Source of the DNA: Cinclus cinclus
Lineage: Eukaryota; Chordata; Aves; Passeriformes; Cinclidae
DNA length: 64,000 bases
NCBI RefSeq assembly: GCF_963662255.1
Contig: NC_085073.1
Coordinates: forward strand, 3,410,001-3,474,000
Direction of reading: 5' to 3'
In this document: piece by piece, positions 25,001-39,200 of the stretch
Layout of the letters: each line of letters begins with the position of its first letter
How positions within the stretch are numbered: the first letter of the stretch is position 1
Translations under genes and position numbers: made by a program
Notes under the pieces: generated by a model
What the model saw: only the letters and a program-made list of their open reading frames with translations
Database searches by the model: none
What the model was told of the DNA's origin: nothing

Positions 25001-28000
25001 GTCCTGGTAAGCACCTTGGGAGTTGGGGAAAGACTAATGGGAACCTCCCTCCATGTATCCACCAAGCTTCTGGCAATCAGTAATTTAGGATTTGTGATGA
25101 TTTTCTGTGCTGAAGGTTTGCTCTGAGCAGTTGCATTTACTTTGCTCAGAGGCTTTGTGGTTGCTCTGTCATTGGAAGGGTTCAAGGCCAGGTTGTGTGG
25201 GACTTTGGGCAACCTGGTCTGGTGAAAGACATCCTTGTCCACAGCAGGGGGCTGGAAGTAGAGGTTCTCTGAAGGTCCCTTCAAACTAAACCATTCTGTG
25301 ATTCCATTTAACAGCTCCAGTGATTCTCTGCTCTATAAACTGCATCATCCTTTTCTACACTTACTCCTTTTCTCTCATCAGCATTCTCCAGATAATGTTT
25401 TCTGTTTATTTTCAACAGCTTGATAACTTAACTGTGTGTTTCCTTGATTTCATGGCTGGAAAAACACTGAGTAGTCCTTCTCCATGCTGCTAATTAAGTT
25501 ATGAGTGCTAATTACCTTTCACAAAGAGGAGGAAAAGGGATTCTGAACTCAAGAAGGTGTGCAACAGGAACAAGGGAAGAATGCAAGTCCTGAATGGACA
25601 GTTCTGTGCCTGTCAGCATAAGGAGAGGGCAGGAAGGGAGTGACAGGGATTAAATAAAGCTGTTTTTCTCCACAATTCCTGTTTCAGCACCTCCCAGCAC
25701 ACCTGCAGCAGAGGTTGAGGTGTGTGTGACCTTCCTGAGGTTCTGGGTCGTTCACTCCATGGCTCCCCTGGGTCGGCTGCTCGTGTACTACGTCAGGGAG
25801 AGTGGAGAGGGGGTCACAGACAGCCTGCAGTTCTCTGTCAGCTCCTCCTTTGAGAACCAGGTACTGGAGAGGAAGGGCTGGTGTCACCCTGCCCTTTGGT
25901 TTTTGGGATAATCACGGGATTCGATGGCATTTCCCTTCCCAGGTTGCCGTGGCGCTCTCAGCCAACGAGACCAGGCCTGGTGATGTTGTGAACCTCAAGG
26001 TGAGAGCTGCAAAAGGAAGCTGTGTCTGCATTGCCACAGTGGACAAGAGTGTCTACCTGCTCAAGCCAGGCTTCCAGCTGACAGCCAGCCAGGTAGAGGC
26101 ACCTTTAAGCACCCTTGTCCTTTCCTCCCTCCTGTGATCCTTACCCACCTGGAGGAAGCAGCCGAGGACAGCAGTGCCCTTTCCCTGCAGGTGTTCCAGG
26201 AGCTTGCAGAGTATGATGTGTCTGATGCTTTTGGAGCTCCAAAGGAAGAAGGGCACTTCTGGTGGCCGGGCATGTCCTCACGGAGACGCCGCAGATCTTC
26301 AGTGTTCCCCTGGCACTGGGACATCACCAAGGACGCTCGCTTCGCCTTTACAGTAGGAAGAGCCAGCCTCCCTTCCTTCTGCTGTGTCTCTTCTGTGATT
26401 TCCTCTTTGCAGGGGCGTTTTCAGCTCCATAGGCCAGGGGTTTTCCCCACATCACTGATGTTTCTCCAGGGTGGATAGGATGAAAAGTAATTTTGAGAGC
26501 AGAGTATGCTGTTCTAGCAAAGATATTTGAGAAACGTGGTTGGGTTTTTGGCCAGTCTTGGAAGGGACAGGTATGCTGCTGGGTGAAGGAATTCATGCTG
26601 ATGCTTTGGAGACTCAGACAGGGACCAGAAGGTTCCTCCAAGCATGGGTGAGCTTGCAGATCTCTTCTGCAGCTGCTCCAGCAGGGAAGCAAGGTGGAAT
26701 GTGGATCTTTCCTTGTAGCCTTTTGGACTGTCCTTTGGAAATCATTTCAGTTTCTTTCCTGACCTGGTTCTTCTAGCTTCTGTTGCCATCTTCATGAAAG
26801 ACCTTTATATCCTTGATCAGGTTACTACTTAAATGCTATATATTTATAGTTGTTTGGTGTGTTTCCATAATTGAACCTGGCCAGATTTTAAAAACATGAT
26901 TTCCTTTGATCTGTGCCATGCATTTGAATCAAGTTGCAAGTTGAGCGTTTAAGACAAATCGGGTTTTAAAAATATTCTCTTGCACTAATTCATTTCTTCT
27001 TTGCTTTGCATGCTAACAGTGCAGCCTTTTGAGCTGAAAAAGTCATTTGTAGCTCTTAAGACACGCTGCTATTTCTACGAGCTTTTTGCTTTGCTTTTGT
27101 TTAAAATAGGGGTTCCCTCATCTACTTGAGAAGTTCTGCTTGTTTGTCTCTTTCTTCCTTCTTACACTTGTACATTAGAGTCCATCCACCCTTTGCTCAC
27201 ATCCCTTCTTTGCTTTCCACACCACTGCAGGGTGTAACCTCTGCTCCCTGAGACAAGGACATGCCATGTGAAAGGCTGAGCTGTAAATGTTTGATATTCT
27301 TTGCAGCATCTTCTCCTTTTGCTCCTCTGAAACGCAGACTGGCCTGGAGAATCTGTGTCCCAGCTCTAATCTTTTTAATCCACATAACTGCTGATAATGA
27401 TGATCCTTGCTTCCTACAGATCCCCCATCTCTTCATTCTTTGTCCTTCCTCTGATTTTACCTAAACTGTTCTATTATGTTGCCTTAAACCCCAGAGGCAT
27501 TCACACATTGCCCCAGTGCCTCAATCTCTTAATTGCAAACTCTAGATCCTCATTTTTGTCCACTGCTGCTTCTCCCCCTGGGGTCTGAGGTGGTTTTTGC
27601 TCTGATGCAGCCTTTTTTTGTCCTTACTGGGAGCTGTAAACTCTTGGGCAAAGGTTCATTTTTGGGGAGCTGGTGTGCAAGAGCTGGGGGTGTGTGCAGA
27701 GAACAAAGCTCGCTCTGCCGTGGTGCTGGGAGCTGCTCTCTCCTGTGAATGAAGCATTTAGGGGACAGAGCTGGCAGCTTTCTCAGGAGCTCTGTGTGGA
27801 CACTTTTTTCATTTTGCTTGGCATCCCTGGCAGGGCAGAGCTGGTGATGCCAGATGAGAGAGCTGCCTGCTCATTGCAGCAGAGCACACTGGAGACTTTT
27901 AGGAAGGGTGAAAAGCTGTAATGTATTCTAGGGGAAAAATACATGTAATGACTTTTTTTTAACCTGTCACACTTGCCCAGTAATGTTAGATACTGATTTA

Positions 28001-30185
28001 AATGCATTTTCCAAGACAGGAGCTTTCTCAGCCTCTGCCTATACACCTTCACATTAACACTCATTTTTATACGAAGCTTTAAAAAAAATCCTCAAGATTC
28101 AATTGTTATTTCCCCTGTAAATGTGTAAATGGGATTGAGGGAGTCTATTAAAAAAAAAAATCAGTGCACATCTAATTATTTTCCTTTATTTATTTTTATT
28201 TATTTATTTATTTTCCATGTTGGTTTTTGTATTGTGGTGTTGATTTTTCATTGTCTAGGAAACTGGCTTGGTGGTGATGACTGACATAGTCAGCCTGAAC
28301 CACAGGCAGAATGGAGGGATGTACACAGATGAGGCTGTCCCAGCCTTCCAGCCACACACTGGCACCTTGGTGGCCACCATGCATTCCAAAATAGCACCAA
28401 GGTAATGCTTGGGGTTTAATATCTATTGTCTGTGTTACTCCTGGCTGGTTTTTTCCCTCTATTCTCAGCTGTTTTCCACCTCCTTGCCCCCAGGTTTAGA
28501 CAAGGCAGTGATGGGGAAATTCTTTCAGCAGCTTGGTAGATGTAAAATAATTTTAACTTAAATGCTTTGTTAAATGTAATTCTGGAAAAATGACATATGC
28601 ACCGAGTCCTAAATTATCATTTCGAAGACTATTTCTTTGCAATTTGCTGTGAATTTCTTGGAATATTTGCAAGCTACAGCTGTTTTTGCAGGGTCACTCA
28701 TTGCTCGTGATTTGCACTGTTCAACTGGTGGTTAAAATCCATAGAATGAGGGTCTGCATGAAGGAAAGGTTGGGAAGCACTACAAGTGATGCTGCACCTT
28801 CCCTCTCCATCCTGAACTTCCTGGAAGCCTCTCTTAGCAGAGGAAATTCTGGGGTTAGTTAAGAAATAGATAACCAAGCATAAGAGATATAGAAAAGCTG
28901 ATTTAAAGTATTAGAAATCAAGACAATTCAAAGAGAAGGGATGGAGAGGGATATAGAGGAGTGATTGTAGTGACTGCTGTTGGAAGTGTTGTATTTCCTC
29001 CCGTTGATTCCATTTGGTAAAACAATTTGGATCACAAACCAATTTTATTTTAGATTACATTATTTCTGCTAGCTTTCAAAGGTTATCTTACTTGTACTGT
29101 TTTTTAGATTTTTATTTCCATCTGCAGAGTGTGCATGCACACAAAGGGATTGTTTCAAAAGATCATGTAATTTGTGTTCTGAGTGATCACCCATTCACTC
29201 CTTAATGAGTCTGCACCAGCCAGAGCTTTGGTCATGTGAGCCAGAGTCAGGTGATAACTCTGATTTATCAGTGACTGCTGAAAATATCTTATTAGAAGAT
29301 TCAATTTGCAAGGATTTATTTCTTCTTCTAGCAGAGCAGAGAAGAGGAAAAGAACCTTCTTCCCTGAGACGTGGATTTGGCACTGCCTCAATGTCAGGTA
29401 TTGACATTAATTATATCCAGATGATTGTGTTCTCTTCAGCTACAGAAAACAAAGCTCTTTAAAATCTAATGAGTTACACTGGTGTTTTTTGATTTGCAAA
29501 AAAAAAAAAAAAATTTTTATTAATTTTCCCCTTCTTGTTTTTTCTTCATTGTCACTTCAGTCTCTGCAACATTTCCTCTGGTCCTGAAGTGTTGCCTTGC
29601 TTCAGGCTGGACCTGCCAGTTGTGTCTACACTGATTCTCTGTTGATTGCTTTTCAAATTTCACAGACCCCTTCTTTCTCTGTCATCTCCTGCAAGAACAT
29701 CTCCCCCAGACTTCAATCTGCTGCCTCATAGGTCCTGGTTTCCTCTGGGTACAGTTGGAACTAAAAAATAAAATAAAAAAATTACTAAAGAGATAAGGAA
29801 TCCATCCCACAACAGCACATCTAGGATAATTTGAAGCAATTTTTAAAAGGCTTCTCCAGGTTTTCAAGTAAACTTCATTCTCAATAAATGATGGTAAATT
29901 AAATTTGACAGGAACTTGGAGCAAGTGTATTCAAATCTGTTCAATTGAGCATGAAATATGCTTTGTAGAAATACACAAAGAATTCCAGAAGTGCCCAGTT
30001 GGGCCTCAGCAAGCTGGGGCAGTTAATTATAAGTGGGAGAGTGTAGAATAAAAAGTTGTAGATTGCATTTTCTCCACTTCATTTCATTAGAAACAACCGA
30101 GTTGGAGCATTCCTTAATTTCCACTCTCTTGAACAGGAAGAATTTATTTTTTTTCTTCTACCATTTTTAATTATAATATACAATC

Positions 30186-30220
<35 letters not shown>

Positions 30221-33200
30221 GAGAGAGAAACAAAAGCCTAATGTCAACTTCCCAAACCAATTCTAAAAATTCCTAGAGCCTGGCTGGAGGGTCTAATGGC
30301 TGGAAATGAGTGTGTACTTTGGCCCTGTGCCCAGAAGAGTAAGTGCCCTCATGTGTGAAAATAATGTTAATGCTGGTTATGGGCTGAAATCCCAGTGGAA
30401 AGAACATGAGCTGCAACAAATTGTCCGGTTAAACAGGCTGGAATGTTGCCAGTCCTGGTGCCAGGACACCCTTCCACCCTTCTGCCTGGTGCTCAGGGCT
30501 GGGCATCAGGACAGGTATCAGCTGCAGAGCTCCAGCCAGGGGAAGGACCCCAGTGTCAGGGGACCAGTCTGCTTAAAAGGAGTTCAAATAATTCAGCCTT
30601 TAAGTAAGTTTAGATTGGATAGTGGGAAGAAATCTTTCTCAGGGAGGGATGAAGCCCTGGCACAGGGTGCCCAGAGCAGCTGTGGCTGCCCCTGGATCCC
30701 TGGCAGTGCCCAAGGCCAGGTTGGACATTGGGGCTGGAGCAGCCTGGGACAGTGGAAGGTGTCCCTGCCATGGCAGGGGTGGCACTGGATGGGCTTTAAG
30801 GTCCCTTCCAACCCCAACCATTCCATATTTCTATGATGCAAGTGCATTTCTCAAGGCTTTTCCCTCTGGAGTTTGATCTGGGGGAACCACATTCACTGGC
30901 CACTGCTTGGAGCCTGACTGAATTTATAAAAAGCACAGTTACCTCTACTTTTTATTGTTGTAATCCTTTCCCTTTGTAATACAAACCCAGAGATGAGTCC
31001 CTGATGAGCTGCCTGGCTCCTGACAGGAGCAACAGCTCCAGGCTCACTGAGAATCCTTTTAGAGGAGCAAATCAAAGGTGCTTCAGTGATGCCTCAAGAG
31101 TGACAACCTTGATGTGAAGTGCAGCTCTTGGGTGTGCTCTGGGTGTGCTCCAGGCACCTCTGCAGAGGAGGACAGCGTGTCCTGCTGGGCACTCACAGAG
31201 CTTCTTTTGAAGACCTCCCATTCTCATTTTCCATGCCCCCAAAAGCTCACAGAGCTGGCAGCATGTGTGTCATTCTCTGGGGAATAAATAAGGACCCGAG
31301 AGAAAACAACCTTAGGGTGTACTCACAACTGCACCACTCATCCTGCCAGCTGAGCCATGAAATAGCTTTTGTTCTTGTGCTAGAGGAAATGTTTTCTGTT
31401 CCAGCCAGGGCCAAAGCTGCTTTGCAGGAGGGAAATAGCCAAGTCTGAAGAACAACACTGAATTTCTGTTATTATAAAACATGGAAGAGGATACCAGGTT
31501 TATGATACCCTGTTGTGCTGTGCATAGGAAAGCTAAATACCCAGAGATTGGGTTTTAAATTATTAATCTCAATCCTCATTGAAAGAAAATGATAGGTTTG
31601 GAAATTTTCTACCCTGTTGTGCTGTGCATAGGAAAGCTAAATACTCAGAGATTGGGTTTTAAATTATTAATCTCAATCCTCATTGAAAGAAAATGATAGG
31701 TTTGGAAATTTTCTAAGTCGTCATTCCAAAACTGCTCAAACCAAAATGATTCTGAACTGAAACAAGCAGTTGCTGAATTGGATTTTTAGCAAGTTTCTAT
31801 CTGTCCTTGCATTCAGGCAGAGTCTGCAGTGTGACAATGGACACAGGGACAATGAGTTCCAACAAAAAAACGCTTCTATTTCACTAGCTATTAAATCAAT
31901 TATTATTGAACTGTTTTTGTCCAGGACTTTGGTCTGGGACTATTTCTTGTCTTTCTTTTTAGATTTTGGGGTTTTTTTCAGAGTTTTGTTTAGATTTTAG
32001 TTGGTTTTGTTTGGTGGGTTTTTTTTGGTTTTTTTTTTTACTTAGTGCAGATACTTGCCTCTAAGAAAAGTGACTTGGAAAGAAGGCTGCAAATGAAGCT
32101 TTAATCCAGGAGGAATTTGTGTTTTGCAGAAGTAACTATTTGCTTTTCTGCTGCTTATAAATACTTGCAGGCCTCAAAACTGATAGGAAATACGTAGCCT
32201 TTTGTAGAGTTCAAAGCAGATGATGCTGTCACGTAAATCTGGATCTGGAGGTAATGCCACGAAATGTTTGGGGACTTCATTAAAAGTCAACTTGGGCTGA
32301 CCACGTTAATTAGATCGTGTGTTCCTTTGGCAGTAACAGCTCGGGGGAAGCCCAGCTGCACGTGGAGGTGCCCGACTCCATCACCACCTGGATCACAGAG
32401 GCTGTGGCTCTGTCTGAGGAGAAGGGGCTGGGCATTGCCAGCCAGACAGAGCTGAAAACCTTCAAACCTTTCTTCATCGACTTCACGCTGCCCTACCACG
32501 TCATCCGGGGCGAGCAGACCAAGATCCCCCTCACTGTCTACAACTACCTGGCTGTGTGTGCAGAGGTAAGAGCTCAGTCCTCACCCCTGGCTCAGTCTGG
32601 GTTATCACCACAGCTGCTGAGTGAGCCCAGCAGAGATGCTCTCAGGAGAGGAAATACTGCTTTTCTCAGTTCAAATAAATGTCATCGCTTTATTTCTTTT
32701 CAGTTTGAGACACGGGTGGTAGGCTGGAGTGACTTGAAGCACTTCAGAAAAGCAAATGTTGAAAAAAAACAGGGAAGACAATTGGGAATCTCATGCTGGA
32801 CCACAGAGAAGAATTTCCTGCATTATCAAAAAGCTGCCAAAAATAGTTTATTTTGGTGGATTTTTTTTTCCCCCAAGAAATTCCATCTCCCTTCATGTTT
32901 TCTTCTCACACTCCCCATCTGCCCAGCTCCCACAGCATCTCCCAGAAATACCTGTAGAATTGCTGAGCTGTTCTGAGTCAAACCCACAGCTAGAAACTTT
33001 GAACAACTAATAATCTGCATTCTGTGATTTTTATTTTTATTTTTTTCCCATGAAGAGTTCTGTGGGTCTCACATCATTCACTGATCATAGATCACTTTGG
33101 CTTTGCGGCTGATTATTTCCAATAAATGACATTTCCCAAACTTTCACAGGTCCACGTGAAGATTTCTGTCCCAAAAGGCATCAAGTTTGTTGGGCACCCT

Positions 33201-36200
33201 GGGAAGCAGCACCTGACCAGGAAGAAGTGTGTGGCCCCTGGGGAAGCCAAGCCCACCTCCATTGTTCTGTCCTTCAACGAGCTGGGCCTGAGCAACATCA
33301 CAGGTACTCAGAGCTCGAGGCAGCTTCTTGGTGCTTCAAGGGCTTTTACAAAAGTTTCTTCTTATTTCTCTCTCAGGAGGAAATTCTTACATAGATAAGA
33401 ATATTTATATTATATAATTTACATTATGTATATGAATTATAAAGCATATTATTTATATTGTATAATTTCCCTGTTGCCCCAGTTTCTTCATTCCACTTGC
33501 TGCCAGCTTGGCTTTTCAACCTCACTCACTGTAGGAGGAAATTCCCTGCCTGTGATGCACAGAATGTACAAACAAACATCAGGACATTCTCTGGTCATCA
33601 GTTTTCCTGTTGTGATGTTTGCTCATGCAAGTTTGGGCCTTTTACATTAGCCTGAAGAGACCAGAGGAAATTTTTAAACAAGAGAATAACAACAAATTCT
33701 GTGCAAATAATCCCAGTAAAAATTGTGCAACACCCAAAACTAGGAAAGAGTTTCTCTGTTGCCCCATGATTGTTCAAATATTGCCTAGTTTTAGATGTGA
33801 TCACTCAAATATGGATAAAGGGAATATGAGATAGAGGTAATTACAGCACTTGATGTACTGTTAATCAGCTGCTTCTAATAAGTTTGGATCTATTTAACTT
33901 CTAGAGATCTTCCTATCTCAAAATCTCTGCTGCTTTTCCCTTCTGTTTCTTAGCAAAAGCCTTTGCCTATGGTGGGACCAGCTGCTGTCAGGAGGGGATG
34001 CAGACCCTGAAGAATGGCAAACACTCAGAGGACTCTTACCTGGACAAAAGGACCCCTGTGGGGGTGGATTATGTTCGAAGCAGTGTCATTATTGAGGTGA
34101 GAAAAAAATGGGAATTTATGGTAATTCAGGAAAAAAATGCTTGGGCCAATTGTGAGATCAAACATGAATGGGTTTATAAAGATCCTCAATTGATTTACAG
34201 TGTGTTAGGGAGATTGGAAATCATCAGCTTTAGTGGTACTTGTACAGAAAGAGCTCATTTTTGCTCCTCTGGTGAATCTTCTGTGTTCAGGAGAAAAAGC
34301 AATGGAAATTTTATGGGATAAGCTTGATCAGTTAATCTAAGAAATATGATAAAATGGAAGGTTCTCTGGCAGGTTAGCACTGCTCTAGCAATAGAACACA
34401 GTACCATCACTTTTCTGTACTGGAAATAAACCACTGCACAGCAGCAAAAATAATTGCTGTATTTTCCAAGTAAAAACTGAAATCTGTTCTTGCTTATCCA
34501 AGCCCTGTGGTTTATGTGTGAATTTCTGTCTTTCTATAGCCAGAGGGACTGTCTAGAGAATACACCTACAGTGTGTTCTTCTGCCCAAATGGTAAGTTCA
34601 TGATTTGAATGAGATATTCAGTTTTAAAAAGAAGCATTTGGCTTAATCTTGTTCAAAAAAAATAAGTTAAAAAAGTCTTTGTTTCGATTTCTCTGTGATT
34701 GATGAGTTATGGTGTGTAGGAAGAATGTGTAAATAAAGAATCTTTCTTACCTGGCTGGCTAATTATGAATTTGCTGTAACTGCCCAAGTGATTTCTGGAA
34801 ATGGCCATTAAATTCCTTTACTTTACGGAACAGTTTAAGTATTCAGCACTGTGGACAGTAACTGGGACTGTACTTTATTTTCAGCTGGTGTTTTAAGATT
34901 CAGTTCTGGAATCAGTCTGTCCTTCCTGCCAGAGATTTGGATAGCTCAGAGTTGGTTCCAGTAGTTAAACAGAGATGCTTTTGACCACTAGATTAGAACT
35001 GAAAAATCACTTGCTGAGTTCATAAGAAATTCAGCTGAGCAGTTTGAAGGATTTTCTGCCTTGAAGGGGGTAAAAATGAAAGATGAGAAGAAACATCCAT
35101 GTGTATTTTAATACTTTAAAAGAAGCTGGGAAAAGCCCCCATGTACTTAGGAAAGTTCTGTTTGAACTTCAGTTATCACCCAGGGTTTATTTTTGATGTC
35201 TGTAAGATGAGCTCTAATTCTTACATCATTCCCTTGTTTTTCTGACTAGAGAAAATACACATTTCCACACCTAACAAATACGAGTACCAGTACATGCAGA
35301 AACCAGCCCAGATGAGCCACTTTGACATTGCTGTGAAGGCTCACAATGATGCTCACCTGGCCCTCTCCTCTGGCCCCCACGACATGGCAGAGATGACAGA
35401 GATCGTCATCGGGGGACAGCAGAACACCAAAACTTGGATTTCCATCAGCAAGATGGGAGAGCCAGTGGCCAGCAGGGACACACCTGGCATCCTCTCCTGG
35501 GATGAGTTCCGCAGCTTCTGGATCAGCTGGAAAAATGGAGTTATCCAGGTACCGAATTCTCCAGCGTAACGGTCTGGAAGTCTCTTTTGAAACAGAGCTG
35601 GAGCACACACAGAGCAGTTTTTCCTTGGTGTAGAAGGTGGGAGCTTCATTCCTGTTGCCTTATCCCCCTGAGGCCCTGAGCAGGCTGTTGTGATCACAAC
35701 AAATCTGCTTTTGCCACTGCTGTGCTCTCAGGATCTCAGTCCTCAGCGCTGGCCTTGAGAGCCAAGCCTGTGGAATTCTCCTTGAACTTCCTTGGATTGT
35801 TTTGTGGGTGGGAAAGAGGGAGGCATTGCTGCATCTGCAGTGCACATCTGAGCTGGGAGGTGTCCCAGCACACGGGGCAGTGACTCCACACGTGTGGGAT
35901 CCTGGATCTCCATGGTCTCTTGTCCCTTTCAGGTTGGCCACGGTACTCGGGTGCTAAACGAATCTATTATTGTGGAGTGGACAGTCCCCAAACAGCTTGA
36001 GGTGAAGTACATTGGCTTTTCCACAGGCTGGGGGTCAATGGGAGAGTTTAAAATTTGGAGAAAAGAAGAGACTGATGAAAATCACAATGAAGCATTTACT
36101 CTTGGAGTTCCCCACAACATAATTCCAGGATCAGAAAGAGCTACGGCTTCAATAATAGGTATCAATTATCAGGAGGTATCACTTAGGTACCAGTTATCAA

Positions 36201-39200
36201 ATGTGAACAGATGCTCCAGCTGTTACTTCTGACCAGTACTTGAGTAATGCACACCAGATAAGATAGTCACAGGCACTTAAAAAGGTTTATTGCTGCTTAA
36301 TTCTGGGGCAGATAATTCCTTGGGGTTTCTTTGTCACTTGTTTGAAGCCCGTTTGGGTTGACAGTGGTTTAAAGTTGATGCCACGTGAGGGGCTTTGCAG
36401 GAGCACTGTCTCTTACAGTTCATGATATTTATTTCATTGTCATCCTCATCACAAATTATTCTGTGGTCTAAACTGGTCTAAACTGGGAAGTCATGGATAA
36501 TCAAAGGCTGAATTGAGGAATTTCTTTAATCCAACGAGATTGAAGGGCTAAGACTTAACAGCTGAAGGACTTCCCATTTATTGTCATGGTTTATTTAAGC
36601 TGGCTCTGGGGCAGCCAGGAGAAATCAGTGCAGTCATGTTGGGGTTAATCATAAAAATCCAAAAGGAAACCTGATTTGCCTGATCCTGAGCATTTCCCCT
36701 CTTTCTCAAACAGGAGATGTGATGGGTCCTACTCTGAACAACCTGGACAACCTGCTGAGGCTGCCCTTTGGCTGTGGGGAGCAGAACATGATCCATTTTG
36801 CTCCCAATGTCTTTGTCCTGAAATACCTGCAGAAAACCAAGCAGCTCAGTCACGAGGTGGAGGTTGAAGCCACTGATTACCTTGTTCAAGGTAACTCATT
36901 ACAGTTCAATTTACAGATGGAGAAAAGGCTCTGAATTAATAATTTTACTTTACTTTTTTTTTTATGTCACTTTTTCTAATCAAGAATAATCCGAGTGATG
37001 AAGATTCATCGTTTCTTGCAGGATAATCTCACAGTCTGACAGGTTTTGATGGCAAGAGGTTTTCCCTTGATATGCAACCTGTGTTTCCCTTCAGTAACTC
37101 CCAGTTCAGATGTTTATTGATTTAGCTTTCTTTTTTTCCTTAGCTGATTTCTGTATAAACATGTTTAAAAACAAAGGAAAATAAAATTTAGTAAGAATCT
37201 GTATATTGAGGGGGTTTTGCCTTACTCATAAACTGTCTTTTCAAGCCTTAAGCCATTAGAATTATGGCTCTTTTCTGGACAATTTTAAAAAGAGTATTTT
37301 CTTAATAACAGTATACCAAAAATCAGAATTTAATATCCAAAGTAGTTAAAAGCCTTCATTACATGGTTCTAGGTTATCTCTCTTTTCAGTGTCCTGTCCT
37401 ACTTTACTAAGCAGCTCAAAACAACCTTTTTTCTTTTTTTTTTTTTTTTCTTTCTTTTTCCACTGTTTTTCTCAGCATTTGTTTTGGAAAGAGCCACACG
37501 CAAAATAATTTTATAACTAAGTGCAATTCTCAGGACAAGTAAGAATTCAGGGATCATTAAAAACAAGAGTGACCCAAAGGGACAAAGCTCTCTTGTGTGT
37601 GAGTCAGACAATAGTCATGTCATGAAATCAGAGGTGACAGGGTTAGGTGGTTCTCCTCTGAAAATATAAATATAAAATGTAATATGTGAGATATTTCTTC
37701 AGCAAAAGCCCAGTGCTGCTTCCTCTGCCTGGCTCCAGTCATTTCACTTGTAATTTTCTGTGCTTGCTGGGAGCACTGAGGCAAAGGGAATTTGTTAATG
37801 GCCTGAGTCAGTGTTTCCTTTGCAGCATCATTTGCTTTTGTTTCCTTTTATGAATCTGCAAACCTTCCAGGTTTTTGGCTCCAAACTCTGTTTGCTAATT
37901 AACCCTTACAGAAGAAACTCCCAAGAGTTTTTAAACCCTTCTGTATTTACTGGAGCCCTGCCAAGTATAAGGTTTAGATGGGAAATGCTCACTCTAGGTT
38001 TTTTTTTGAGATTTACCAAGCCAGAAAACGTCTCCTTCCCTTAATCATCCATCATGGAAAATGCTGATACCCAACAATTCCCATGTATTCTCTCTTCTTT
38101 AAAAATGGCCTGGCCTAAACAAACAGTAAGAGCAGTGAGGCATAATTCAGCTTAAACTCTCAGAATATCCTGAGTTGGAAGGGACCCACTGTGTTCATGG
38201 AGTCCAGCTCTGGAATGAATAGCCCATGCAGGGGTTAAACCCACAGCCTTGGCAGTAGTGGCACCATGGACATTCAAAAAGAGAAGAACAGAAACAATGA
38301 GAAGAGTGATATAAAATATAGGGACTGAATGTGTCCATTTACACACTGGAAATGAACACTGAGGAGCTGTTTAAACAAGAAGTGCTCAATAGTAAATTGT
38401 ACCTGAGGGCTGCAGGGGGAAAAAAGCAATTTAATTTAATTTAACCTCTATTTTTTGGAGGAAGAAAAGAATAGTACCATTTCTTAGACTTTCTGCCAGG
38501 TATTTGTACCTATCCCACCACCCCCAAACAAAGATGTGATGACTACAAGAGCATCATCAATCTCTAGGTCATTGTTCCTCCCATTTTTCAGGTCATTCCC
38601 TGTGAGCACTGGGGGGCTACAGAGCAACTGGGAAGTGTGGGAGTCATGGTCAATCCTCAGGGACTGAGGAGCTGCCTGAATCTGCAGAGGTCAGCAGAGA
38701 AACTTCACCTCTGGAAATGAAACAAAAATCCACTCCCATAAAAACCTCATGTGGGGTGGAACAAAGCACCTCCTCCTGTGCTGCTGAATTCAGCAGGCAT
38801 TAAGTGTCTTTTGACACAAACTTCTTGCAGATTGGACTTTTCCTTATCAGAAATATCCATCCTGGAGGGTTTGACTGCAATGGGTGTTTTAGAGCTTTAT
38901 CCAAATTTGTATTGTGTATTAATCCATGTGGAGCTTTGGTCAGGATGGGCATGGTTGTAGACAAACAGGTTTGAGAAGAAATAATTTTCCTAGTAGAAAG
39001 AGCATTTCTACTCTTTTTTTTTTTTTGCATTTTCAACCTCAGAAGACATTCCAGGAGAGAGTTCTTATCTTCAGCATTCACCTTGTTAATAATGATGTCT
39101 AAAAGAAGCCTTGGGACAGCCCTTGCAGCTGGGAGGTGTTCACGTGCCCTGAGATCACAGCTGTTGTTTTTATTTACGTGAAGTTGTTCCAAGCCACAGC

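Larger units (their letters stand above)
29398..32333 (+). other. CPAMD8: CPAMD8 intron 19
   Basis: 2.9 kb holding the A16 and A30 tracts, a passerine CR1 tail, the 104-bp tandem duplication, and a T/G-rich stretch at about 31960-32040. Confidence 0.75.

Noticed and set aside
30306..30876. 176-codon open frame and its neighbours
   Set aside because: It runs through a CR1 3' tail, which gives similar chance frames wherever it inserts (also at 51.7 and 52.3 kb).
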